Below, piece after piece: positions 21,701 through 34,311 of a DNA stretch of 64,000 nt. The first letter of the stretch is position 1. The number at the start of each line of letters is the position of its first letter. The stretch lies in the NCBI GenBank assembly GCA_951804985.1, contig OX638132.1, positions 43,810,791-43,874,790 on the forward strand, written 5' to 3'. Source of the stretch: Dryomyza anilis (taxonomy: Eukaryota; Arthropoda; Insecta; Diptera; Dryomyzidae). A model generated the notes under the pieces. The model saw only the letters and a program-made list of their open reading frames with translations, was not told the DNA's origin and ran no database searches. The translations under genes were made by a program, and so were the position numbers.

Positions 21701-24700
21701 TGTAATCTATTTTTTCCCTTTTAATTCCAATATAATTTCTTATAATCGGCACAAGGGCTCTTGAGAAATCACTTTTCAAACTTAAAATGCTCATAACTCC
21801 GTAAATACGCGTCGTAGAGGCCCCAAAGTTGGCACATTTTGTTATTTATTTTTGTCTTTTTAATTGCAATATAAATTCTTATAAGGCGCAAGGGCTCTTG
21901 AGAAATCACGTATCAAACTTAAACATTTATAACTCCGTAAATACGCGTCGTAGAGGCCTCAAAGTTGGTAATTTTGTTATCTATTTTTGACATTTTAATT
22001 CCATTATAATCAGCACAAGGGTTCTTGAGAAAACACTCTTCGAATTTAAAATGCTCTCAACTCCGTAAATACGCGTCGTAGAGGCTCAAAGTTGGCACAT
22101 TTTGTAATCTATTTTTACCCTTTTAATTCCAATATAAATTATTATAATCGGCGCAAGGTCTCTTGAGAAATCACGTCTCAAACTTTAAATGCTCATAACT
22201 CCGTGAATACGCGTCGTAGAGGTCTCAAAGTTGGCAAAATTTTGTAATCTACTTTTGCCCTTTTAATTCCAATATAAATTCTAATAATCGACGCTAGGGC
22301 TCTTGAGAAATCACGTCTCAAATTTAAAATGATCACAACTCCGTAAATACGCGTCGTGGAGGCGTATATAAATCATTATAATCGGCGCAAGGGTTCTTGA
22401 GAAAACACGTCTCAAACTTAAAATGTTCATAACTCCGTCTAAACGCGTCGTAGAGGCCTCAAAGTTGGCGCAAGAGTTGGTACATTTTCTAATCTATTTT
22501 TGCGCTTTTAATTCCAATATAAATTCTACCCGTCGTGGATGCCTAAATAAATTCTACCCGCCGTGGAGGCCTCAAAATTGGCACATTTTATAATCAATTT
22601 TTGCCCTTTTCATTCAAATATAACTTATTATAATTGGCGCAAGGGTTCTTGATAGATCATTTCTCACATTTAAAATGCTCATAACTCCATAAATACGCTC
22701 GTGGAGACCTCAATGTTGGCACATTTTGTAATATATTTTTGCCCTTTTAATTCCAATATAAATAATTATAAGCGGCGCAAGGGCTCTTGAGAAATCACGT
22801 TTCGAACTTAAAATTTCGAACTTAAATACGCGTCGTGGAGGGCTCAAAGTTGGCACATTTCGGAAACTATCTTTGCCCTTTTAGATAATCAGCGTAAGGT
22901 TTCTTGATAAAACACGTCTCAAACTTAAAATGCTCATAAGTCCGTAAATACGCGTCGTGGAGGCCTCAAAGTTGGCACATTTTGTAATCTATTTTTGCTC
23001 TTTTAGTTCCCATATAATTCATGATTATCGGCGCAAATGATCTTGAGAAATCACTTTTCAAACTTAAAATGCTCATAACTCCGTAAATACAAAGTTGGCA
23101 CCTTTTATAATCAATTTTTTCCCTTTTCATTCTAATATAACTTATTGTAATTGGCACAAGGGTTCTTGATAGATCATTTCTCAAATTTAAAATGCTATAA
23201 CTCCGTAAATACGAGTCGTAGAGGCCTCAAAGTTAACACATTTTGTAATCTATTTTTGCCCTTTTAGTTCCAACATAAATAATTATAATCGGCGCAAGGG
23301 ATCTTGAATTTAAATTCTTATAACTGCGTAACTACACATCGTAGGAGTCTCAAAGTTGGCACATTTTGTAATCTATTTTTTCCCTTTTAATTCCAATATT
23401 ATTATAATCGGCGCAAGGGTTCTTGAGAAATCACCTTTGAAACTTAAAATGCTCATAACTCCCTTAATACGAGTTGTAGAGGCCTCAAAGTTGGCACATT
23501 TTGTAATCTATTTTTGCCCTTTTAATGCAAATATAAGTTCTTATAACCGACACAAGGGCTCTTGAGAAATCACGCCTCAAACCTAAAATGCTCATTACTC
23601 TGTATAAACGCGTCTTAGAGGCCTCAAAGTTGGTACATTTTGTAATCTATTTTTGCTCTTTTAAATCCAATATAAATAATTATAAGCGGCGCAAGGGCTC
23701 TTGAGAAATCACGTCTCAAACTTAAAATGCTCATAACTCCGTAAATAACCGTCGTAGAGGCTTGAAAGTTGGCACATTTCGTAATCTATTTTTGCCCTAA
23801 TAAATTCTACCCGCCGTGGAGTCCTCAAAATTGGCACATTTTATAAGCAATTTTTGCCCTTTTCATTCTAATATAACTTATTATAATTGGCGCAAGGGTT
23901 ATTGAGAGATCATTTCTCACATTTAAAATGCTCATAACTCCGTAAATACGCGTCGCAGAGACTTCAAGCAGGTACATTTTTTAAGCTATTCTTGCACTGT
24001 TAAGGGGTTCTTTAGAAATCACGTCTCAAACTTAAAATGCTCATAACTCCGTAAATACGCGTCGTGGAGGCCTCATAGTTGGCACATTTTGTTATCTATT
24101 TTTGCCCATTTAATTCCAATATAAATCTTTTTGAGAAATCACGTCTCAAATTTAAAATGCTCATAACTCCGTAAATACGAGTCGTAGAGGGCTCAAAGTT
24201 AGCACATTTTGTAATCTATTTTTGCCCTTTTAGTTCCAATTTAAATCATTATAATAGGCGAAGGGGTTCTTGAATTTAAATGCTTATAACTGCGTAAATA
24301 CATGTCGGAGAGGACTCAAAGTTGGCACATTTTGTAATCTATTTTTGCCCTTTTAATTCCAATATAAATAATTATAATCGGCGCAAGGGTTCTTGAGAAA
24401 ACAACTTTCAAATTTAGAATGCTCATAACCCCGTAAATACGCGTCATAAAGACCTCAAAGTTGGCACATTTTGTAATATATTTTTGCCCTTTTAATTCCA
24501 ATATAAATAATTATAAGCGGCGCAAGGGCTCTTGAGAAATCACGTCTCGAATTTAAAATGCTCATAACTCCGTAAATACGCGTCGTGGAGGGCTCAAAGT
24601 TAGCACATTTCGTAAACTATTTTTGCCCTTTTAGATAATCGGCGCAAGGGTTCTTGAGAAAACACGTCTCATACTTAAAATGCTCATAAGTCTGTAAATA

Positions 24701-27700
24701 CGCGTCGTGGAGGCCTCAAAGCTGGCACATTTTGTAATCTATTTTTGTCCTTTTAATTCCAATATAAATCTTTTTGAGAAATCACGTCTCAAATTTAAAA
24801 TGCTCATAACTCCGTAAATACGAGTCGTAGAGGGCTCAAAGCTGGCACATTTTGTAATCTATTTTTGCCCTTTTAGTTCCAATTTAAATCATTATAATAG
24901 GCGAAGGGGTTCTTGAATTTAAATGCTTATAACTGCGTAAATACATGTCGTAGAGGACTCAAAGTTGGCACATTTTGTAATCTATTTTTGCCCTTTTAAT
25001 TCCAATATAAATAATTATAATCGGAGCAAGGGTTCTTGAGAAAACAACTTTCAAATTTAGAATGCTCATAACCCCGTAAATACGCGTCATAAAGACCTCA
25101 AAGTTGGCACATTTTGTAATATATTTTTGCCCTTTTAATTCCAATATAAATAATTATAAGCGGCGCAAGGGCTCTTGAGAAATCACGTCTCGAATTTAAA
25201 ATGCTCATAACTCCGTAAATACGCGTCGTGGAGGGCTCAAAGTTAGCACATTTCGTAAACTATTTTTGCCCTTTTAGATAATCGGCGCAAGGGTTCTTGA
25301 GAAAACACGTCTCATACTTAAAATGCTCATAAGTCTGTAAATACGCGTCGTGGAGGCCTCAAAGCTGGCACATTTTGTAATCTATTTTTGTCCTTTTAAT
25401 TCCAATATAAATCTTTTTGAGAAATCACGTCTCAAATTTAAAATGCTCATAACTCCGTAAATACGAGTCGTAGAGGGCTCAAAGTTGGCACATTTTGTAA
25501 TCTATTTTTGCTCTTTTAGTTCCCAAATAATTCATTATTATCGGCGCAATTGATCTTGAGAAATCACTTTTCAAATTTAAAATGCTCATAACTCCGTAAA
25601 TAGACGTCGCAGAGGCCTCAAAGTTGGCACCTTTTATAATCAATTTTTGCCCTTTTCATTCTAATATAACTTATTGTAATTGGCACAAGGGTTCTTGATA
25701 GATCATTTCTCAAATTTAAAATGCTCATAACTCCGTAAATACGAGTCGTAGAGGCCTCAAAGTTTTTTTTGCTCTTTTAATTCCAATATAAATTCTAATA
25801 ATCGACGCTAGGGCTCTTGAGAAATCACGTCTCAAATTTAAAATGCTCACAACTCTGTAAATACGCGTCGTGGAGGCGTATATAAATCATTATAATCGGC
25901 GCAAGGGTTCTTGAGAAAACACGTCTCCGTCTAAACGCGTCGTAGAGGCCTCAAAGTTGGCGCAAGAGTTGGTACATTTTGTAAACTATTTTTGCGCTTT
26001 GTTTCCAATATAAATTCTACTCGTCGTGGAGGCCTAAATAAATTCTACCCGCCGTGGAGGCCTCAAAATTGGCACATTTTATAATCTATTTTTGCCCTTT
26101 TCATTCTAATATAACTTATTATAATTGGCGCAAGGGATCTTGATAGATCATTTCTCACATTTAAAATCCGTAAATACGCGTCGTAGAGGCTTCAAGCAGG
26201 CGCATTTTGTAAGCTATTCTTGCACTTTTAATTCCAATATAAACCAATATAATCGACGCAAGGGTTCTTTAGAAATCACGTCTTAAACTTAAAATGCTCA
26301 TAACTCCGTAAATACGCGTCGTGAAGGCCTCAAAGTTGGCACATTTTGTTATCTATTTTTGCCCATTTAATTCCAATATAAATCTTTTTGAGAAATCACG
26401 TCTCAAATTTAAAATGCTCATAACTCCGTAAATACGCGTCGTGGAGGGCTCAAAGTTAGCACATTTCGTAAACTATTTTTGCCCTTTTAGATAATCGGCG
26501 CAAGGGTTCTTGAGAAAACAACTTTCAAATTTAGAATGCTCATAACCCCGTAAATACGCGTCATAGAGACCTCAAAGTTGGCACATTTTGTAATATATTT
26601 TTGTCCTTTTAATTCCAATATAAATAATTATAAGCGGCGCAAGGGCTCTTGAGAAATCACGTCTCGAATTTAAAATGCTCATAACTCCGTAAATACGAGT
26701 CGTAGAGGGCTCAAAGTTAGCACATTTTGTAATCTATTTTTGCCCTTTTAGTTCCAATTTAAATCATTATAATAGGCGAAGGGGTTCTTGAATTTAAATG
26801 CTTATAACTGCGTAAATACATGTCGGAGAGGACTCAAAGTTGGCACATTTTGTAATCTATTTTTGCCCTTTTAATTCCAATATAAATAATTATAATCGGC
26901 GCAAGGGTTCTTGAGAAAACAACTTTCAAATTTAGAATGCTCATAACCCCGTAAATACGCGTCATAAAGACCTCAAAGTTGGCACATTTTGTAATATATT
27001 TTTGCCCTTTTAATTCCAATATAAATAATTATAAGCGGCGCAAGGGCTCTTGAGAAATCACGTCTCGAATTTAAAATGCTCATAACTCCGTAAATACGCG
27101 TCGTGGAGGGCTCAAAGTTAGCACATTTCGTAAACTATTTTTGCCCTTTTAGATAATCGGCGCAAGGGTTCTTGAGAAAACACGTCTCATACTTAAAATG
27201 CTCATAAGTCTGTAAATACGCGTCGTGGAGGCCTCAAAGCTGGCACATTTTGTAATCTATTTTTGTCCTTTTAATTCCAATATAAATCTTTTTGAGAAAT
27301 CACGTCTCAAATTTAAAATGCTCATAACTCCGTAAATACGAGTCGTAGAGGGCTCAAAGCTGGCACATTTTGTAATCTATTTTTGCCCTTTTAGTTCCAA
27401 TTTAAATCATTATAATAGGCGAAGGGGTTCTTGAATTTAAATGCTTATAACTGCGTAAATACATGTCGTAGAGGACTCAAAGTTGGCACATTTTGTAATC
27501 TATTTTTGCCCTTTTAATTCCAATATAAATAATTATAATCGGAGCAAGGGTTCTTGAGAAAACAACTTTCAAATTTAGAATGCTCATAACCCCGTAAATA
27601 CGCGTCATAAAGACCTCAAAGTTGGCACATTTTGTAATATATTTTTGCCCTTTTAATTCCAATATAAATAATTATAAGCGGCGCAAGGGCTCTTGAGAAA

Positions 27701-29937
27701 TCACGTCTCGAATTTAAAATGCTCATAACTCCGTAAATACGCGTCGTGGAGGGCTCAAAGTTAGCACATTTCGTAAACTATTTTTGCCCTTTTAGATAAT
27801 CGGCGCAAGGGTTCTTGAGAAAACACGTCTCATACTTAAAATGCTCATAAGTCTGTAAATACGCGTCGTGGAGGCCTCAAAGCTGGCACATTTTGTAATC
27901 TATTTTTGTCCTTTTAATTCCAATATAAATCTTTTTGAGAAATCACGTCTCAAATTTAAAATGCTCATAACTCCGTAAATACGAGTCGTAGAGGGCTCAA
28001 AGTTGGCACATTTTGTAATCTATTTTTGCTCTTTTAGTTCCCAAATAATTCATTATTATCGGCGCAATTGATCTTGAGAAATCACTTTTCAAATTTAAAA
28101 TGCTCATAACTCCGTAAATAGACGTCGCAGAGGCCTCAAAGTTGGCACCTTTTATAATCAATTTTTGCCCTTTTCATTCTAATATAACTTATTGTAATTG
28201 GCACAAGGGTTCTTGATAGATCATTTCTCAAATTTAAAATGCTCATAACTCCGTAAATACGAGTCGTAGAGGCCTCAAAGTTTTTTTTGCTCTTTTAATT
28301 CCAATATAAATTCTAATAATCGACGCTAGGGCTCTTGAGAAATCACGTCTCAAATTTAAAATGCTCACAACTCTGTAAATACGCGTCGTGGAGGCGTATA
28401 TAAATCATTATAATCGGCGCAAGGGTTCTTGAGAAAACACGTCTCCGTCTAAACGCGTCGTAGAGGCCTCAAAGTTGGCGCAAGAGTTGGTACATTTTGT
28501 AAACTATTTTTGCGCTTTGTTTCCAATATAAATTCTACTCGTCGTGGAGGCCTAAATAAATTCTACCCGCCGTGGAGGCCTCAAAATTGGCACATTTTAT
28601 AATCTATTTTTGCCCTTTTCATTCTAATATAACTTATTATAATTGGCGCAAGGGATCTTGATAGATCATTTCTCACATTTAAAATCCGTAAATACGCGTC
28701 GTAGAGGCTTCAAGCAGGCGCATTTTGTAAGCTATTCTTGCACTTTTAATTCCAATATAAACCAATATAATCGACGCAAGGGTTCTTTAGAAATCACGTC
28801 TTAAACTTAAAATGCTCATAACTCCGTAAATACGCGTCGTGAAGGCCTCAAAGTTGGCACATTTTGTTATCTATTTTTGCCCATTTAATTCCAATATAAA
28901 TCTTTTTGAGAAATCACGTCTCAAATTTAAAATGCTCATAACTCCGTAAATACGCGTCGTGGAGGGCTCAAAGTTAGCACATTTCGTAAAATATTTTTGC
29001 CCTTTTAGATAATCGGCGCAAGGGTTCTTGAGAAAACAACTTTCAAATTTAGAATGCTCATAACCCCGTAAATACGCGTCATAGAGACCTCAAAGTTGGC
29101 ACATTTTGTAATATATTTTTGTCCTTTTAATTCCAATATAAATAATTATAAGCGGCGCAGGGGCTCTTGAGAAATCACGTCTCGAATTTAAAATGCTCAT
29201 AACTCCGTAAATACGCGTCGTGGAGGGCTCAAAGTTAGCACATTTCGTAAACTATTTTTGCCCTTTTAGATAATCGGTGCAAGGGTTCTTGAGAAAACAC
29301 GTCTTAAACTTAAAATGCTCATAAGTCCGTAAATACGCGTCGTGGAGGCCTCAAAGTTGGCACATTTTGTAATCTATTTTTGTCCTTTTAATTCCAATAT
29401 AAATAATTATAAGCGGCGCAAGGGCTCTTGAGAAATCACGTCTCGAATTTAAAATGCTCATAACTCCGTAAATACGCGTCGTGGAGGGCTCAAAGTTGGC
29501 ACATTTCGTAAACTATTTTTGTCCTTTTAGATAATCGGCGCAAGGGTTCTTGAGAAAACACGTCTCAAATTTAAAATGCTCATAAGTCCGTAAATACGCG
29601 TCGTGGAGGCCTCAAAGTTGGCACATTTTGTAATCTATTTTTGCTCTTTTAGTTCCCAAATAATTCATTATTATCGGCGCAATTGATCTTGAGAAATCAC
29701 TTTTCAAATTTAAAATGCTCATAACTCCGTAAATACACGTCGCAGAGGCCTCAAAGTCGGCACCTTTTATAATCAATTTTTGCCCTTTTCATTCTAATAT
29801 AACTTATTGTAATTGGCACAAGGGTTCTTGATAGATCATTTCTCAAATTTAAAATGCTCATAACTCCGTAAATACGAGTCGTAGAGGCCTCAAAGTTGGC
29901 ACATTTTGTAATCTATTTTTGCTATTTTAGTTCCAAA
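18781..29937. repeat. ~139-bp satellite, main array (11 kb)
   Basis: Long uninterrupted array in one orientation. Variant monomers are shuffled in the first half and organised into higher-order repeats from about 24.1 kb on. Typical variants carry TTGATAGATCATTTCTCA, ATAACCCCGTAAATACGCG or a poly-T run in place of TTGGCAC. The repeated 61-codon minus-strand frames (for example 24316-24501) are satellite artefacts, not genes. Confidence 0.95.
24150..29185. repeat. 2518-bp tandem duplication with internal 643-bp repeat
   Basis: The blocks at about 24150-26667 and 26668-29185 are virtually identical. The few differences seen include GTAAACTATTT against GTAAAATATTT near 28986 and CGCAAGGG against CGCAGGGG near 29158. 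Inside each block a 643-bp sub-unit occurs twice (landmarks at 24181/24824 and 26699/27342). Such near-identity implies recent unequal exchange or conversion. Confidence 0.85.
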
Positions 29938-30828
29938 CATGCAACATTAGATTTCCTGACCTTCCTAGTTGTGATACTTTCAGTAACAAAGAGTTTTTTT
30001 CTTAACAAAATTTGTTTTCAAGTTTTACCTATTGCTGGCCCATATTAATGTTAATACTGACCACAATCCAACGTGGACCATCGAAGGTGTTCACTAACAT
30101 GACTTAAATTTGTATTTTAGTCTATCGTTTTCATCGTCAGAACATCATTTTTGCTGCGCAACAAATTACGCACAACTCTCCGCACCCTAATTTTTATTTT
30201 TGAGTAAAAAAAAGTATGAATCAAAAATAATCGTTATTCTTGAGCAAAAAAAAATAAAAATAGGTTTTAAATTTTTATTTTTGAATTTGAAAATAAAAAT
30301 TGAAATTTGACTTTTATTTCTGAGCAAAATTTTAAAAATCAAATATAATTATTATTACTGAACAAAATAAAGTTTTGATCAAAAATAATTTTTAATTTAA
30401 AGGAAACAAGTTTAATTCTGTTTTAAACACTTGTTGTTTTAAAGTATCTTTTTTTCTCAGTGTATATTTTTGAAATAGGTTTATCGTTTTTCACATAAAA
30501 TCATATTAAATTAAATTGTTCTATACTTATCTAAAATACATATACAGATGAATTTGGTTGCTTCATATTTTATTTGTTTGGTCACGTTGATCAATTTTCT
30601 GTAGCAACGTCATAAAAGAAAAAGCTGTTGTCATAATCTAATATTAATAAAAAAATATATTTATATATCAAATAAAAAATTTTTAAATTTTTACTTACCA
30701 CGCGAAAACGGTCGACATTCATATATACAATTTTCCTCCTGTGAATTTAAAGGACCGATTAGCGTTAAGAAGTAGTATCATGATATCATTCTTTATTTCA
30801 GACACATGTAAATTCCAAGGACTTCTTT
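29938..30828. repeat. Partial copy (0.9 kb) of the 5-kb tandem unit
   Basis: Begins CATGCAACATTAG exactly as the full units do, at the same satellite junction (TTAGTTCCAAA), and stops inside the odorant-receptor-like exon. About 0.7 kb of upstream satellite also matches the flank of the first full unit, so the partial copy was duplicated together with flanking satellite over a 3370-bp spacing. Confidence 0.8.
30695..30828 (-). pseudogene. Odorant receptor-like exon fragment (partial unit)
   Basis: Carries the 3' part of the exon described at 34070-34311, including an intact GTAAGT donor. The last codon is GTG where the other copies have GTA, both valine. The 5' part is lost at the junction with satellite. 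Confidence 0.55.
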
Positions 30829-33307
30829 ATAATCGGCGCAAGGGTTCTTGAGAAATCACTTTTCAAACTTCATAACTCCGTAAATACACGTCGTAGGAGC
30901 CTCAAAGTTGGCACATTTTGTAATCTATTTTTGCCCTTTTAATTCCAATATAAATTCTAATAATCGACGCTAGGGCTCTTGAAAAATCACGTCTCAAATT
31001 TAATATGCTCACAACTCTGTAAATACGCGTCGTGGAGGCGTATATAAATCATTATAATCGGCGCAAGGGTTCTTGAGAAAACACGTCTCCGTCTAAACGC
31101 GTCGTAGAGGCCTCAAAGTTGGCGCAAGAGTTGGTACATTTTGTAATCTATTTTTGCGCTTTGTTTTCAATATAAATTCTACTCGTCGTGGAGGCCTAAA
31201 TAAATTCTACCCGCCGTGGAGGCCTCAAAATTGGCACATTTTATAATCAATTTTTGCCCTTTTCCTTCTAATATAACTTACTATAATTGGCGCAAGGGTT
31301 CTTGATAGATCATTTCTCACATTTAAAATGCTCATAACTCCGTAAATACGCGTCGTAGAGGCTTCAAGCAGGCACGTTTTTTAAGCTATTCTTGCAATTT
31401 AAATTCCAATATAATCGGCGCAAGGGTTCTTTAGAAATCACGTCTTAAACTTAAAATGCTCATAATTCCGTAAATACGCGTCGTGAAGACCTCAAAGTTG
31501 GCACATTTTGTTATCTATTTTTGCCCATTTAATTCCAATATAAATCTTTTTGAGAAATGACGTCTCAAATTTAAAATGCTCATAACTCCGTAAATACGAG
31601 TCGTAGAAGCCTCAAAGTTGGCTTATTTTGTAATCTATTTTTGCCCTTTTAGTTCCAATTTAAATCATTATAATCGGCGAAGGGGTTCTTGAATTTAAAT
31701 GCTTATAACTGCGTAAATAATTGTCGTAGAGGACTCAAAGTTGGCACATTTTGTAATATATTTTTGCCCTTTTAATTCCAATATAAATAATTCTAAGCGG
31801 CGCAAGTAGTAGCCGCGGTAGCTCAGTGGTTAGTGCGTTGGACTGCGAGCCGAAAGGTCCCCGGTTCAAGCCTGGACTGGGGCTAACAACATCTTTTCAT
31901 AGAAACATTTTTCTATACCGCGCTACCTCTCGTCAGTAAATGGCAAACCTACGAGAGTAAAACCATTGCCTATGAAAAGCTCTCACCCGCCGTTCGGATT
32001 CGGCAATAAACTGTAGGTCCCACCACTTTGAGTACAAATATAACACGCACAGCCCAAATTGGTGAGAGAGCTCGGCCGAAGTTCTACACAGGACTGTAGC
32101 GCCAAACTATTATTATTATAAGCGGCGCAAGGGCTCTTGAGAAATCACGTCTCGAATTTAAAATGCTCATAACTCCGTAAATACGCGTCGTGGAGGGCTC
32201 AAAGTTAGCACATTTCTTAAACTATTTTTGCCCTTTTAAATAATCGGCGCAAGGGTTCTTGAGAAAACACGTCTCATACTTAAAATGCTCATAAGTCTGT
32301 AAATACGCGTCGTGGAGGCCTCAAAGCTGGCATATTTTGTAATCTATTTTTGTCCTTTTAATTCCAATATAAATAATTATAAGCGGCGCAAGGGCTCTTG
32401 AGAAATCACGTCTCGAATTTAAAATGCTCATAACTCCGTAAATACGCGTCGTGGAGGGCTCAAAGTTGACACATTTCGTAAACTATTTTTGTCCTTTTAT
32501 ATAATCGGCACAAGGGTTCTTGAGAAAACACGTCTCAAACTTAAAATGCTCATAAGTCCGTAAATACGCGTCGTGGAGGCCTCAAAGTTTGCACATTTTG
32601 TAATCTATTTTTGCTCTTTTAGTTCCCAAATAATTCATTATTATCGGCGCAATTGATCTTGAGAAAACAACTTTCAAATTTAGAATGCTCATAACCCCGT
32701 AAATACGCGTCATAGAGACCTCAAAGTTGGCACATTTTGTAATATATTTTTGCCCTTTTAATTCCAATATAAATAATTATAAGCGGCGCAAGGGCTCTTG
32801 AGAAATCACGTCTCGAATTTAAAATGCTCATAACTCCGTAAATACGCGTCGTGGAGGGCTCAAAGTTAGCACATTTCGTAAACTATTTTTGCCCTTTTAG
32901 ATAATCGGCGCAAGGGTTCTTGAGAAAACACGTCTCAAACTTAAAATGCTCATAAGTCCGTTTATACGCGTCGTGGAGGCCTCAAAGTTGGCACATTTTG
33001 TAATTTATTTTTGCTCTTTTAGTTCCCAAATAATTCATTATTATCGGCGCAATTGATCTTGAGAAATCACTTTTCAAATTTAAAATGCTCATAACTCCGT
33101 AAATACACGTCGCAGAGGCCTCAAAGTTGGCACCTTTTATAATCAATTTTTGCCCTTTTCATTCTAATATAACTTATTGTAATTGGCACAAGGGTTCTTG
33201 ATAGATCATTTCTCAAATATAAAATGCTAATAACTCCGTAAATACGAGTCGTAGAGGCCTCAAAGTTGGCACATTTTGTAATCTATTTTTGCTCTTTTAG
33301 TTCCAAA
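30829..33307. repeat. ~139-bp satellite, block with SINE insertion
   Basis: Satellite that resumes after the partial unit. Parts of 30950-31460 match 25770-26280 and 28288-28798, so the same higher-order variants recur. The block is interrupted by the SINE at 31807-32118 and ends at the start of the first 5-kb unit. Confidence 0.95.
31807..32118 (+). mobile_element. tRNA-derived SINE with 13-bp target duplication
   Basis: The head is tRNA-like: box A-like GGTAGCTCAGTGGTTAG at 31817 and box B GGTTCAAGCCT at 31863. The body of about 240 bp has no coding capacity and the tail is (ATT)n. The element is flanked by TAAGCGGCGCAAG at 31794-31806 and 32119-32131. A second copy sits at 58655-58940. 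Transcription would be by RNA polymerase III from the internal promoter. Confidence 0.9.
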
Positions 33308-34069
33308 CATGCAACATTAGATTTCCTGACCTTCCTAGTTGTCATACTTTCAATAACAAAGAGTTTTTTTCTTAACGAAATTTGTTTTCAAGTTTTACCT
33401 ATTGCTGGCCCATATTAATGTTAATACTGACCACAATCCAACGTGGACCATCGAAGGTGTTCACTAACATGACTTAAATTTGTATTTTAGTCTATCGTTT
33501 TCATCGTCAGAACATCATTTTTGCTGCGCAACAAATTACGCACAACGCTCCGCACCCTAATTTTTATTTTTAAGTAAAAAAAAGAATGAATCAAAAATAA
33601 TCGTTATTCTTGAGCAAAAAAAAATAAAAATTAGTTTTAAATTTTTATTTTTGAATTTGAAAATAAAAATTGAAATTTGACTTTTATTTCTGAGCAAAAT
33701 TTTAAAAATCAAATATAATCGTTCTTACTGCACAAAATAAAGTTTTGATCAAAAATAATTTTTAATTTAAAGGAAACAAGTTTAATTCTGTTTTAAACAC
33801 TTGTTGTTTTAAAGTATCTTTTTTTCTCAGTGTATATTTTTGAAATAGGTTTATCGTTTCTTTACATAAAATCATATTAAATTAAATTGTTCTATACTTA
33901 TCTAAAATACATATACCGATGAATTTAGTTGCTTCATATTTTATTTGTTTGGTCACGTTGATAAATTTTCTGTAGCAACGTCATAAAAGAAAAAGCTGTT
34001 GTCATAATCTAATATTAATAAAAAAATATATTTATATATCAAATTAAAAATTTTTGAATTTTTACTTAC

Positions 34070-34311
34070 TACGCGAAAACGGTCGACATTCAATATATAC
34101 AATTTTCCTCCTGTGAATTTAAAGGACCGATTAGCGTTAAGAAGTAGTATCATGATATCATTCTTTATTTCAGACACATGTAAATTCCAAGGACTTCTTA
34201 GTAGTGCTTCGCCACAGCGTTTGCTGTTCAAGTATATTACTTCGCCAAAGTAGCAAATGATTAACATTTCCCAGACTACCAACACCAAGTATTGACCCAA
34301 TGATATAATTT
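34070..34311 (-). pseudogene. Odorant receptor-like penultimate exon, unit A
   Basis: The - strand encodes about 75 residues with the pattern of the C-terminal part of insect 7tm_6 odorant receptors: YFGEVIYLNSKRCGEALLRS, a tryptophan, then LLLNANRSFKFTGGKLYI and NVDRFRV. These match the family's inner loop and start of TM7 (GE..., S...A...S.W, ...R...TAGK..., ...F...V). The exon ends at a phase-0 GTAAGT donor (34069-34064), in keeping with the late phase-0 introns of insect OR genes. The 5' limit (about 34311) lacks a clear AG acceptor. No other OR exons were found nearby, so this is an isolated gene fragment. Confidence 0.65.

Noticed and set aside
24316..27662. Four identical 61-codon minus-strand frames (and many similar ones in the satellite)
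   Set aside because: They are the same satellite monomer pair repeated at 643 and 2518 bp; diverged monomers do not conserve the frame.
1..29937. CRISPR array, because of regularly spaced repeats
   Set aside because: Monomers are contiguous, similar along their whole length and lack unique spacers; the context is eukaryotic.
31817..31880. A functional tRNA gene
   Set aside because: The box A/B sequence belongs to a SINE head with a body, ATT tail and target duplication; the cloverleaf is not completed by a normal acceptor end.
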